Shown: piece after piece, positions 1 to 8,643 of the stretch | Layout: each line of letters opens with the position of its first letter | Position numbering within the stretch: position 1 is the stretch's first letter | Source: Citrobacter koseri | GTDB lineage: Bacteria; Pseudomonadota; Gammaproteobacteria; Enterobacterales; Enterobacteriaceae | Direction: 5' to 3' | NCBI GenBank assembly: GCA_900446925.1 | Contig: UAVY01000010.1 | Location: 186,001 to 250,000 of the forward strand | Length of the DNA: 64,000 nt | Translations under genes and position numbers: made by a program | The notes under the pieces: generated by a model | What the model saw: only the letters and a program-made list of their open reading frames with translations | What the model was told of the DNA's origin: nothing | Database searches by the model: none

Positions 1-522
1 TCGGTGATATCCAGCGCCGTTGGTAACAGACCTTTCCCCTCTTTCAGGGTAATCAACTTCTCTTTTGCAGCAGCAGGAGCGCACGCCCGAGGTTAGTCGG
101 ACTCGTTAGAATGGCGATCGTCGCCCCGTCTTTCAGTTGATCAACCGTTTTTAATTTTTTTCGAGTAGCCCGCCATCGGGAAAACAAAGGTGTTGCCTAC
201 CGCTACCAGCGTGTAGTTATGGGCTTTGGTTATCTTGTTCGAGGAACGGTCGATGCTGGAACACGTTGGCGTCCAGTTCGCCGTGATTGGTCGCATCGTT
301 AGGCAGCAATGAACCGCTGAATCCTACCAGTTCCACATCAAGACCGTACTTCTCTTTGGGCAACTTTCTTCGCGACTTCCGCCACATCCTGCTCGGCGCC
401 GTTAATCACGCCGGACTTTGATGTGTTTCGCGTCGCTGCTTTGCTGATCGCAACCCCGCCAGCAATATGCCCGCCAACAGTACCGCCGCCCCTGCCCGTA
501 AATGAGGTATCGTCAATTTCAC
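1..522 (-). CDS. nlpA: NlpA-like inner-membrane lipoprotein (MetQ family), truncated by window edge
   Basis: This is a substrate-binding lipoprotein of the NlpA/MetQ family, related to the methionine-binding component of the MetNIQ ABC importer. Reading the minus strand from a GTG at 520-522 gives a signal peptide beginning MKLTIPHLRAGAAVLLAG, then a lipobox (LLAGC) once an inserted G near 462-466 is removed. Family sequence follows: NGAEQDVAEVAKKVA, GFSGSLLPNDATN, ANVFQHRPFLEQ, AVGNTFVFPMAGYSKK, IPNDPTNLGRALLLLQ. The window ends at about the TALDIT segment, so the C-terminal third is missing. Several one-base insertions break the frame and look like sequencing errors. The GTG start is supported by an AAGGAT Shine-Dalgarno a few bases upstream. 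Family identity is sure; the exact ligand is not. Confidence 0.9.
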
Positions 523-639
523 GTTTTTATCCTTATTAAATAACCATCTGATGGGTAATGAAATGACTATAGCGGGAAGCGCCGCTGCGGTTTAAAAAAC
601 GAAAAGGCATCAGCAAGAAGAAAAAGACATATACAAAAA

Positions 640-671
640 GCCCGGTGGCGCGAACGCTTGCCGGGCCTACG
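640..671. repeat. REP element
   Basis: A short imperfect palindrome of the enterobacterial REP type (GCCCGGTGGCG...CCGGGCCTACG) lies in the gap between dgaF and nlpA, just 3' of dgaF. It may act as a 3' stabiliser for the dga mRNA. Confidence 0.75.
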
Positions 672-683
672 TAAACTACGCCA

Positions 684-1441
684 TCAAACCAGTGCTTTCA
701 CGATCTCCATTAACCTGACGATATCGTCAGGCCGGGTGTTTCCGGTTTGCGGATCGATAATCGAGCTGTAAACATGCGGGCATCACGCGCGGCACGCCCG
801 CCTCCAGACAGGTTTGCAAAATAACGCCGAAATTTTCCAGGGAAATGCCGCCGGTCCGGTTCGGATCAGCGTCATCCCGTTGCGGGCTGCGCTGGTTGCC
901 AGCACATACAGCTCCGGTAACGACGTCTCACCGCCCATCGGAAAAAACTTCGCCCGCCTGCGCCCCCATATCCTGCATCATGCGTACCGCTGCATCGCAG
1001 GAAACGCGGGCCGGCGTCCCCTGGCTGCTGCGAACGCCAGTGGAGATAAGCACCTCGCCCGGCGTGCCCGTTGGGCTGACCAGCGCGTTGATATGCGTTT
1101 TTTTCGCCGCCCGTTGCCGCCAGCGCGCCAGCGGCAAAACCACATCCGGTAAAGGTCTGGTTGACGTGCGCCGGGTGTACCTTTGCAGCAATCATCGCCG
1201 CCTTATAGTATTGCGCCGGATCGCCCGCTCCCAGCCCTACGGAGATGCACGGCACCTCCGCCATCCAGCGTTTTACCTCCTGAACACCGTCCTCCACTGA
1301 GGCAAACTGTGCGGAGAGGACGCCGATCGCCGCATGGCCTTCGGCAGCATCATAGATTTCCCTGGCATTGGCGATATCTTTCGCCAGTACGTTAATCGCC
1401 ACACGATTACGATAAAAATTAATCTGCTGCATGGTCGGCAA
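684..1441 (-). CDS. dgaF: 2-dehydro-3-deoxy-6-phosphogluconate aldolase DgaF
   Basis: This is the last enzyme of D-glucosaminate catabolism, cleaving KDG-6-phosphate into pyruvate and glyceraldehyde-3-phosphate. The reconstructed product begins MQQINFYRNRVAINVLAKD and contains GHAAIGVLSAQFASVEDGV, VGLGAGDPAQYYKA, GCGFAAGALA and ARVSCDAAVRMMQDMGAQA, ending in EIVKALV at a TGA (684-686). Two starts are possible: 1441, or 1432, which matches the usual N-terminus. The gene overlaps the end of dgaE by 14-23 bases, so translation is probably coupled. The frame changes near 1105, 935 and 790 and only makes one protein if single-base insertions are removed. It belongs to the DgaF/YhfW-type aldolases and not to the Eda family. 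Assignment rests on the complete neighbouring dgaABCDE set. Confidence 0.9.
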
Positions 1442-2533
1442 TCTCCTTCAGTCGCGCCACGATTAACGCCATTTCCCCTTCTGCGACCGTTCGCGGGTCG
1501 AGGCTGAAAACGCCCTGGTGGAGGTTATAGCGACGGGCATAAATGGCGATATCGCCGCCGCGCAGCTGAGCTTCGACTTCGCGGGCATCCAGCCCCAGTT
1601 CACGGGCATTCACCCGAATACGAATACGCCAGATCGCGCGCCCGGCCCTCATCCTGCTCGATATCCGCACTCAACCCACGAATCGCTGAAATGGCGTCGG
1701 CTACCGGCTGAAGCTGTTCGGCGGTGACTATCGTCTGCCCCTGGTGATAATTCTCCAGCGCATACACCAGCCCGACCATATTCTCCTTACCGATCTTCAT
1801 CGCTCTGGCGATGCCGTGATGCTGCGCTTTGCAGGCGGCGATCCACGTTCTCTTGCCGGTGATAAATCCAGAGGTTGGCGCATTGAAGGCTTTCGCGCCG
1901 CTGTAGACAACCATATCCGCGCCGCTCGCCACCCAGACGTGCAAATCCTCCTCGGCAGCGGCATCAACAATTAACGGCAGGTTGTGAATCTGCGCCACCT
2001 GGACGAAGTCTTCAATGCCCAACATCCCCTTCTGCACGCAATGATGTGATTTCACATACAGCAGGGCGGCGGTGTCATCGGTAATCGCACTCTCCAGTTG
2101 CCAGCGCGCGGCCAGGTTGCTCGACCCCACTTCCACTACGCGCCCGCCTCCCAGACGGATCGCGCTGGTGATCGGCGCGCCGTAATCTACATTATGCCCA
2201 CGCAGCATCACCACTTCATTGGCCATACCGGTACTGTCCGGCATCTGCGTGACCCGGGCCCGATCGCCACGGGTAATGGCGGCGGCAACGGCAATCGCAA
2301 TTCCCGCCGAGGCGCATGAGGTGACATAACTGTCTTCCGCGCCGGTATAGCGGGAGACCCGCTCCACCGGTTTTTTCCACCAGCTTGTCGATCTCGACAA
2401 AAAGCGGAGGCCCGCACGCGCCGTGGCGTGCATCACCTCCGGCGCGACGCTGGAGACGCCAAGAATCGTCATCTTGCCGCAGGCGTTAATCACCTGCTTT
2501 AGCCCCCAGCTGTTGATAGATATTCTGTGTCAT
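1419..2533 (-). CDS. dgaE: D-glucosaminate-6-phosphate ammonia-lyase DgaE (PLP enzyme)
   Basis: DgaE is a PLP-dependent enzyme of the SelA-like fold that dehydrates and deaminates D-glucosaminate-6-phosphate to KDG-6-phosphate. The reconstructed start is MTQNIYQQLG at 2531-2533, three bases after the dgaD stop. Visible motifs are NACGKMTILGVS near the N-terminus, TGAEDSYVTSCASAGIA, and MVVYSGAKAFNAPTSGF, whose Lys is the likely Schiff-base residue. The C-terminus ends KEIADHAAD at 1419. Frame breaks lie near 2502 (extra base in a C/G run) and 1640. A third disturbance between about 2365 and 2400 is a pair of indels that cancel, replacing about ten residues with out-of-frame sequence in an otherwise open frame. 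The length of about 370 codons is normal for the family. Confidence 0.9.
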
Positions 2534-2536
2534 GGC

Positions 2537-3401
2537 TTACAACACTCCCAGCAGCGAGCAGACCCACGGCTAAGCGCCACAATCGACAGCAGAATGGTGG
2601 TATAACGCGGCCCTTTCTTCACCAGAAAGATATAGATGGCAAATACTGCCGCCAGCGGCAGCAGGCCAGGCGCCAATCGAATCGAGGATCTGCTGAACCA
2701 CCACTTCAGAACCTTTCAGGGCGCTGATTTTCAGCGGGGTGGTGATCTTGACGTAGCTCGCCGACAGCGCCCCCATCATGATCAGCCCCAGCACGTTAGC
2801 GCCGTAGATCAGTTCCTTGATTCGCCCCCCTTGCAACAGCCCGACGATGGAATCACGCCCCAGCGTATAGCCTTTGTGAATCAGGCCGTAGCTGATCGCC
2901 AGCGTAATGGCCGGGATAGAGAATCAGCGGCGCAATACCTCCGAATGCGCTGCCATTGGCGGCGAACGGAATAAAAATCGCAATCAACAGCGGCATCACC
3001 GCCGCCCAGACGATGGAATCGCCCATCCCGGCCAGCGGCCCCATCAGACCGGTTTTAATCCCGGTGATGGAGGCGTCGCTGATCGGTTCACCACGCGTTT
3101 TCTGCTCTTCCATAGCGATGGAGATGCCCTGGATCACCGCGCCAAAGGTCTGTTCTGAGTTAAAGAAGTTCAGATGGCGCTTCAGCGCTTCCACCTGTTC
3201 CTCTTTTTGCGGGTAGAGTTTTTTGATGATCGGCGTCATCGAGGCGCAGAAAATCAGGCTCTGTAAACGTTCATAGGAGTTAGAAACCTCCGCACCCAGC
3301 CAGTAGATAAACCACGCCCTGGTGATGTCCGCTTTGGTCAGCGCTCCGGTTTCCCGCGCACGCTCAACCAGTTCATGTTGCATTACGTCGCTGCTCATCA
3401 T
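2537..3401 (-). CDS. dgaD: Mannose-family PTS permease subunit EIID (D-glucosaminate)
   Basis: EIID is the second membrane subunit of the D-glucosaminate PTS permease. The N-terminal half is clear: LTKADITRAWFIYWLGAEVS, MTPIIKKLYP, FFNSEQTFGAVIQGI, then GIKTGLMGPLAGMGDSI, the typical EIID-Man signature. The C-terminal part (ILDSIAPGLLPLAAVF, then VKKGPRYTTILLSIVAL) is read in another frame after indels near 2860-2925 and 2675. The likely stop is the TAA at 2537-2539, giving a LLGVL end and a 3-base gap to dgaE. The ATG start overlaps the dgaC stop (ATGA), as expected for coupled EIIC/EIID genes. Confidence 0.9.
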
Positions 3402-4151
3402 GCTGCTCCTTCATTTTTCGCCAGGCCTTTAATCAGGGAAGGCCACACAGGTGCCGAAGATTGCCATCGCCATGATGTCGACCTTGAGGTACAGCACCGC
3501 GAAGAATCCACCGATAAACCACGGCAGCAGACTCTTTTTGCCGATCACCATAATGGTGATGGCGAAGCCCAGCGCCGGGAGGATCCCGCCCATGATTTCA
3601 AAGGAGTGGGTCAGCCAGTGCGGCATCAGCTTGAGGAAGCTTTCCACTACGTTCTGGCCGAAATAGTTGGCGGCGAACACCACCGGGGAAACGCAGCGCC
3701 AGACCGAGTAACGCCGGGTAAAGGAAAGCGCAGCGCATAATGCCCGCCATGTTTGCCGTTTCCGCGTGTTTGTCGGCCATATGTACCCAGGCGGCGTTCA
3801 GCGTACGGCGTAGCTGGTCGAGGAATACGCCGATCACGCCAAACGGAATCGCCAGCGCAATCGCCAGGTTGGGGTCCATTCCGGCTTTAACCGCAATGGG
3901 GATCGAGATACAGGCCGCCAGCGCCGGATCTGACGGCACGTTGCCGCCCGGCGTCGAGGTCACGCCCAGATAGGACGAGCTGCATACCTGCCCCGATAAT
4001 CATCGCCGTCTGCATATTCCCGAGCAGCAGCCCCACAAAGACCGCGACAACCACCGGCTGAAGCAGCATGGCGGAGAAAGTGTAGCCAAGGCGTAATCGG
4101 GCAAACCAGTAATACAACCCCCATCAGGCTTGCAAAGACTAAAGTATCCAT
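3398..4151 (-). CDS. dgaC: Mannose-family PTS permease subunit EIIC (D-glucosaminate)
   Basis: This is the EIIC channel subunit, a polytopic inner-membrane protein beginning MDTLVFASLMGVV. Family segments include LLLGNMQTAMIIGAGMQL, TPGGNVPSDPALAACISIPIA, LAIPFGVIGVFLDQLRRTLN and FEIMGGILPALGFA. Frame breaks near 4105, 3965, 3690 and 3437 are single-base insertions. The reconstructed C-terminus, IKGLAKNEGAA, ends at a TGA overlapping the dgaD start by four bases. The order EIIA-EIIB-EIIC-EIID followed by two catabolic enzymes is that of the Salmonella dga operon. Confidence 0.9.
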
Positions 4152-4174
4152 AGTGTTATCCCATTATCAGAGGG

Positions 4175-4660
4175 TTAGAATTTTTTCAGGATATCGTCCA
4201 GCGACTGTGGTTTATCTTCCGGGATAGTCTGGAAGAACACCTGAATCCCACGACTTTTCAGGTCGTTAAGAATGCCAACGTCTTTTTCATCGAGCGTAAT
4301 GTTCTGGAAAACCGCTTTGCGGTTTGGCCCGCCGCCTAAGCCCCCAACCTGAATGGTGGTGACATCAAATCCCTGCTGCACGGCCTGTTGAATGGCCGCC
4401 AGAGACGGGAACAACACCAGCACATTGCCGTCGCCGAGTTGGTTTTCTTTCCACGATGCCGCAAAGCTCTGGTTGCTGTAGCAATCCACTTTGATGTTTG
4501 GCGGCGCGGCCATCAGGTAGATGTTTTTCATAAACGGATCGGCGTCCAGTTCGTCACTGACCACGGCAATCCGGTTCGCCTGGGATTGTCCGACCCACTT
4601 CGTCACGACCTGCCCATGAATCAGACGGCTGTCGATGCGACATAACACGATGTTTGCCAT
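4175..4660 (-). CDS. dgaB: Mannose-family PTS EIIB (D-glucosaminate)
   Basis: This is the soluble EIIB domain that takes phosphate from EIIA and passes it to the incoming sugar. The 161-residue frame is intact from MANIVLCRIDSRLIHGQV; His15 in the RLIHGQV motif is the expected phosphorylation site. The family features KWVGQSQANRIAVVSDELD and GVDVTTIQVGGLGGGPN-like sequence (here GFDVTTIQVGGLGGG) are present. The preferred start is 4660, not an upstream in-frame ATG at 4720, because it matches the family N-terminus and has an AAGGAAA Shine-Dalgarno. It sits 11 bases after dgaA. Confidence 0.93.
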   Translation of the reverse strand: MANIVLCRIDSRLIHGQVVTKWVGQSQANRIAVVSDELDADPFMKNIYLMAAPPNIKVDCYSNQSFAASWKENQLGDGNVLVLFPSLAAIQQAVQQGFDVTTIQVGGLGGGPNRKAVFQNITLDEKDVGILNDLKSRGIQVFFQTIPEDKPQSLDDILKKF

Positions 4661-4671
4661 AATGATTTTCC

Positions 4672-5097
4672 TTATTGTGATTGTTGTAATTGACGAACAT
4701 GGGCGACGACATCCAGACAACTGCTGCGCCCGGCTTCCACCAGACCGCTCACGCAGGCGGTAAGCGGGCCGTGTTCGCGCCGGTCCAGCGCCTCCAGCAG
4801 CAGCGAGGCGTTCAGCCCGGAAACCACCGCTACCGGATAATCTGCACTCAGTCGTGCCGCCACATTGGAGGTCGTGCCGCCAACAAAATCGGTCAGAATA
4901 AGTGAGCCTTCTGGCATGGTTTTCACCACGGCTTCGACACGTTGATAAAACTCGCCCAGCGTATCCACGGGCATGAGCGCAATTTCTGTTACGCCTTTAA
5001 TTTCCCCCATCACCATGCGAAGGCTGTTGCAGAGCTGTTGTCCCCAGCCGCCATGCGTCAGCAGCAGGATCTGGGGCAAGGATTCAGTGGTAGTCAA
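4672..5097 (-). CDS. dgaA: Mannose-family PTS EIIA (D-glucosaminate)
   Basis: This is the first gene of the dga operon and encodes a free-standing EIIA-Man domain of 141 residues that takes phosphate from HPr. His15 in LLTHGGWGQQL is the predicted phospho-acceptor. SLILTDFVGGTTSNVAAR is the conserved fold segment. The frame is intact. Upstream, on the minus strand, lie a REP pair (5136-5226) and a sigma54 promoter (5244-5258), so the transcript would have a leader of roughly 140 bases containing REP palindromes. Expression should depend on RpoN and DgaR. Confidence 0.93.
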   Translation of the reverse strand: MTTTESLPQILLLTHGGWGQQLCNSLRMVMGEIKGVTEIALMPVDTLGEFYQRVEAVVKTMPEGSLILTDFVGGTTSNVAARLSADYPVAVVSGLNASLLLEALDRREHGPLTACVSGLVEAGRSSCLDVVAHVRQLQQSQ

Positions 5098-5135
5098 AAT
5101 GGCCTCCTGGCTCGATTACATGAGACTGACAATGC

Positions 5136-5226
5136 CCGATAGCGCCATCCGGCACACATTGCCCGGTGGCGCTATGCTTACCGGGCCTACGAACCGGGCC
5201 TACGAATAGCAAACGCCATCCGGCAA
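5136..5226. repeat. REP/BIME inside the dga leader
   Basis: REP palindromes (cgccatccgg, gcccggtggcgctatgcttaccgggcctac, cgccatccggc) lie between the sigma54 promoter and the dgaA start. A short stretch, accgggcctacga, is duplicated in tandem at about 5178-5206. The element would be transcribed as part of the dga mRNA leader. Confidence 0.8.
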
Positions 5227-5243
5227 AACTCATCAGAGTAAGA

Positions 5244-5258
5244 GCAAAGGCTGTGCCA
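5244..5258 (-). promoter_or_regulatory. sigma54 (RpoN) promoter of the dga operon
   Basis: On the minus strand the sequence is TGGCAC-AGCCT-TTGC, an exact match to the -24/-12 consensus TGGCAC-N5-TTGC, followed by T. It faces dgaA and is preceded by the gene for a sigma54-dependent activator. The match and the context make this a strong call. Confidence 0.9.
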
Positions 5259-5288
5259 GGATTTGTGTCACACGGGGGAGAAGAGAGG

Positions 5289-5315
5289 TCTGGCGAGGCG
5301 CAGCGCCACGCCAGA
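5289..5315. other. Inverted repeat between dgaR and the dga promoter
   Basis: TCTGGCG-A-GGCG-CAG-CGCC-A-CGCCAGA is an 11-bp stem with one A/A mismatch and a three-base loop. It lies just after the dgaR stop and about 31 bp upstream of the -24 element. It could be a dgaR terminator, although the following minus-strand tract is C/T-mixed and not a clean U run, or a protein-binding site for the activator. Confidence 0.5.
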
Positions 5316-5322
5316 TAAGGGA

Positions 5323-8121
5323 TCAGCTATAGAGTAATTCGTAGATATAAAAATATTCCGCGTCCGATAAACGGATGGCATAAGCCTCTTCAATCGGCAG
5401 GAAAGCCGATTTGATGACACTAAACGCGCGGGCATCCAGATCCGGTTTGTTTTCCAGCGCCATCTGTAACGGTTTTCGGTTAATCACGATACGCTCGACC
5501 ATGCAGCAGCAGTGGATCAGGAAGCGCAGTGTCACCTGGCGGCTTGGTTTCAGCGAAAGCGCGGTGGTCAGATGGTTAAGCACCCCTTCCATTTCTTTCA
5601 GAATGCGCTGCGGGTTAAGCACTGAAATATGGTTGATGATGCTCTCCATCGTCAGCGCGCTGATAAAGCGCATTGCGCTACGTTCCATTTCCAGGCGGCG
5701 TTCAGCGCTGGTGAGGTCCGGCGTTAACAGGCTCAACACCAGTTCCGGCCCCTGCTCAGAGAACAATTCCTCCAGCGAAATGAATGGAATATCCGGCAGC
5801 CCCGGCTGGAAGGTGCCAACAATACCCGCCAGTCGTTCACTGGCATGCAGCGACTGCTGGACGCGCTCCAGGCTGCGAACATCGTTGTAATCGAGGATCA
5901 CCATCCGCGTGTCTTGCGACATCAGCTCGCCAAAACTCTCCTCCAGCACCTTTTTGATTTTTTCCGCCGTGCCCATGCCGGTAATACAGGAGATAACCAG
6001 CACTTTGCCGCCGTTTTCCTGCTGTGGCGTACAAAGCTGGCAGGGGATGCTTTTACCCTGCATTAACGCCGCCAGCTGCGGCAGGTCGCTGGTTTCATAG
6101 CTTAAATCCAGCCCCACCTCCAGCAGGCTGGTCAGGGTTATATTTGGCATCAGCAGAACGTCAATCTGGAATAATTTGCTGATCGTACTGCCAAAATGTA
6201 CCAGCGAGCCGATGTCCACCATCAGGATCAGCCGCTGATAACGTCGGGTCTGAATCATCTGGGTCAGGGTTTCCAGCGTGTCATGCACCGACTGCTCAAA
6301 CGGCATATCGATAGCACTGAACAACTCGCGCTCCAGCACCCGATTCACATACTGCGCCATGCTTGTGGCCGTTGTTGCGCCGTGAGCAATCAGGATCACC
6401 CCGCAGTCCGGGCTGGCGTCGATACGCTGACGATAATGACGACACTCTTTGAGGAACAGACACAGCCAGACCACTTCCGTCGCCGGACACTGAATATGCA
6501 GCAATTCATTGATTTTTCGGCACAACAATGTGGCGTTGTCGTACTCATCTTTGCAACGATCGAGGATCAGGCTGGAAGAATAAAGCTGCGGGATCAGGCC
6601 GCGCTGAACGTAGCCAATCAGCGCCAGAAAATGTTTACGCAGCGGATTTACCAGGTTCTCCGGCAGCGTAAACGTAAGCACCTGCTCCACGCAGCCAATA
6701 AGCAGCGTCACACGCTCCTCAATCTGGTCGCCATAACGCGGCGGATGCGCAATATTGTCGCGACTGTAGAGACCATATTCAAAAATCGAGCTGAGCTTAT
6801 TTTTCAGGATCGCCAGCGTTTCCGCCGGAGGCACGTTACTGTTGCGCAGATTGACGTATTCGCGGGTCAGGAAGCTGTAAAAGAGATCGCTCTCTTCAAT
6901 CTCGGCGCCCGTCGCCAGCGACGTTTTCAAGGCGGGCAACGTGCGCGCGTCAACGTTCAAGCGCTCTTTGCCGTCAAACAGCGTGTCCACCAGCAAACGT
7001 TGCTCCGGCGTGGCGTTAAACGGCATTTCCGCCAGCCGTTTATCCAGTTGCAGCGTATCGTTATGCTCCGTCATCCCCGACGCCCACGCCTGAGCGCAGA
7101 GGAACTGGATATCACTCTTGAGCTGGCCGATGTTGCCTTCCAGCGGCTTATTCAGCAGCCAGAGCAGCAGCGTCTTGTCGATACTCACCGTGCGCTCAAT
7201 TTTGCGACTTTCACGTTGCAGAAAGCCGACAATCAGCTCCACCTGTTCTTCGATTGAACGCTGGCGAATGCCCGGTAGATCGATACAGACCTGAATACGC
7301 CGCTGGAAAGTACGCAACAACGCCGAACTTACCGGTTCTGTCGTCGCGCAAATCAGGCGTACCGATATCGAACGCGCCTTGCTGCTTGCCCCCAGCGGAC
7401 GGTATTCACCTTTATCGAGAATGGAGAACAGCTTTTCCTGCCCTTCATACGGCAGACGGTGTACCTCATCCAGCAGCAGATAGCCGCCGTCCGCCTGCTC
7501 CACCAGGCCGGGTTTATTCTCACTCGCTCCGGTAAACGCCCCCTGTCGATGACCAAACAGGTGCGAAGAGAGCAGTTCCGGGTTATGGGCATATTCCGCA
7601 CAGTTAAAATAGACCAGCGGCGGCAGGGAGCCTGCGGCGTGCTCGCAGGCAAAGCGGTGCATCAGTTCAGCAAAGAAGGTTTTGCCAACGCCGGAAGGTC
7701 CGGTCAGCAACACATGCAACCCGTGGGGGTAAAGCACTGCGGCGCGGCCTTTTTCTACTGCATCGCGCAGGCTGCGATCGTAGCCAATCAGACCGGTAAA
7801 GGGATCGTCGATTGTGTGCCCTTCCTGACGCGGCAACAGATCGGCAATTGTACGTACTTCACGTTCGGCGTCATCCAGCTTACGCCCCAGCAGCGTTTCC
7901 AGCGCCTGACGGTGCAGGAAAAACACCGGGCGGCCCCGGCTTTTGATCGCCAGACCATCATTGCAGAGTTGATTGAGATCTTTACTGACCGAGTTGCGCG
8001 CCAGCCCGAGGTTAAAGCCAATGGCTTCCGCCGTAAATGCCGTCTCCTGCGCCAGATCGGCAAGATTCAGCCCGCGCGTCAGCCGTTCGAGTTCCCCCAG
8101 TATTACCTCAATCCGTCTCAT
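5323..8121 (-). CDS. dgaR: sigma54-dependent activator DgaR (LevR/PRD-type)
   Basis: DgaR activates the dga operon from its sigma54 promoter under PTS control. The 932-residue frame is intact, one of the longest undamaged frames here. In order: an N-terminal winged-helix region (about 1-80); an AAA+ domain with Walker A GPSGVGKT at 141-148, the sigma54-contacting GAFTGA loop at 194-199 and Walker B LLLDEVH at 215-221; a first PRD domain (about 430-560); an EIIA-Man-like domain with His580 in ILIAHGATTA; an EIIB-like domain with Cys712 in VISCITGMGTAEK; and a C-terminal PRD (about 825-932). Phosphorylation of these His and Cys sites by PTS proteins would couple activity to substrate flux. It lies directly upstream of its target operon on the same strand. 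An upstream activator site, normally 80-150 bp from the promoter, would fall inside the 3' end of this gene. Confidence 0.93.
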   Translation of the reverse strand: MRRIEVILGELERLTRGLNLADLAQETAFTAEAIGFNLGLARNSVSKDLNQLCNDGLAIKSRGRPVFFLHRQALETLLGRKLDDAEREVRTIADLLPRQEGHTIDDPFTGLIGYDRSLRDAVEKGRAAVLYPHGLHVLLTGPSGVGKTFFAELMHRFACEHAAGSLPPLVYFNCAEYAHNPELLSSHLFGHRQGAFTGASENKPGLVEQADGGYLLLDEVHRLPYEGQEKLFSILDKGEYRPLGASSKARSISVRLICATTEPVSSALLRTFQRRIQVCIDLPGIRQRSIEEQVELIVGFLQRESRKIERTVSIDKTLLLWLLNKPLEGNIGQLKSDIQFLCAQAWASGMTEHNDTLQLDKRLAEMPFNATPEQRLLVDTLFDGKERLNVDARTLPALKTSLATGAEIEESDLFYSFLTREYVNLRNSNVPPAETLAILKNKLSSIFEYGLYSRDNIAHPPRYGDQIEERVTLLIGCVEQVLTFTLPENLVNPLRKHFLALIGYVQRGLIPQLYSSSLILDRCKDEYDNATLLCRKINELLHIQCPATEVVWLCLFLKECRHYRQRIDASPDCGVILIAHGATTATSMAQYVNRVLERELFSAIDMPFEQSVHDTLETLTQMIQTRRYQRLILMVDIGSLVHFGSTISKLFQIDVLLMPNITLTSLLEVGLDLSYETSDLPQLAALMQGKSIPCQLCTPQQENGGKVLVISCITGMGTAEKIKKVLEESFGELMSQDTRMVILDYNDVRSLERVQQSLHASERLAGIVGTFQPGLPDIPFISLEELFSEQGPELVLSLLTPDLTSAERRLEMERSAMRFISALTMESIINHISVLNPQRILKEMEGVLNHLTTALSLKPSRQVTLRFLIHCCCMVERIVINRKPLQMALENKPDLDARAFSVIKSAFLPIEEAYAIRLSDAEYFYIYELLYS

Positions 8122-8309
8122 CTCTTTACCGCTTAAGAAATAAATGATTGTTCAGAACATACACTATTCTGCTGCGCAAGAAAGTGAGAGAGAGGGGAGA
8201 ATCCGCCTACAACTTACAGACGAGACGGTTTTTCGAAGTAATGCGGACCGCTGAGAGAGTCGTGTTCTGTCTATACTTATGCTTAAACTTTGAATACTGG
8301 ATGATGACG

Positions 8310-8603
8310 ATGAAACAAACCGCTCTGCTGCTCTTTACCGCCCTTCTCGCGCTGCCAGGCATTGCGTTGGCTAACTCGCCTTATAGCTCGCTTCAGACCG
8401 CTAACGAAAAAAGCACCGTCCTGAAAGAGCTACGCAAAATGTGTACGCCGCAGGCATCGCTGTCGGATGAGGCATGGGAGAAGATGATCATGTCGAATGA
8501 GAGTAATCAACAGCACATCCGCGAGGCGATCGTGGCGATAGAAAGGAACAACCAGAATAACTACTGGGAAGCGCTCGGCAAAGTCGAATGCCCGGATATG
8601 TAA
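8310..8603 (+). CDS. yicS: YicS family small exported protein
   Basis: This small protein of 97 codons is of unknown function. It begins MKQTALLLFTALLALPGIALA, a clear Sec signal peptide with cleavage likely after ALA, followed by a conserved helical domain (TVLKELRKMCTPQASLSDEAWEK, then QHIREAIVAIERNNQNNYWEALGKVECPDM). Two Cys residues could form a periplasmic disulfide. Start 8310 gives the same length as the E. coli protein; in-frame ATGs at 8301 and 8304 are alternatives. It is followed by a strong terminator and faces nepI tail to tail. Confidence 0.9.
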   Translation: MKQTALLLFTALLALPGIALANSPYSSLQTANEKSTVLKELRKMCTPQASLSDEAWEKMIMSNESNQQHIREAIVAIERNNQNNYWEALGKVECPDM

Positions 8604-8611
8604 AACGTCAT

Positions 8612-8637
8612 GGGTGACCGAATCGTCACCCCTTTTT
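8612..8637 (+). terminator. Intrinsic terminator of yicS
   Basis: GGGTGAC (8612-8618), a six-base loop, GTCACCC (8625-8631), then C and TTTTT. It is a strong Rho-independent terminator between the convergent genes yicS and nepI. Confidence 0.85.
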
Positions 8638-8643
8638 GATGTA

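Noticed and set aside
6196..7257. Long plus-strand open frame of 353 codons opposite dgaR
   Set aside because: It is fully antisense to the intact, motif-rich dgaR frame, has no recognisable domain and an amino-acid make-up rich in Q, R and H typical of shadow frames.
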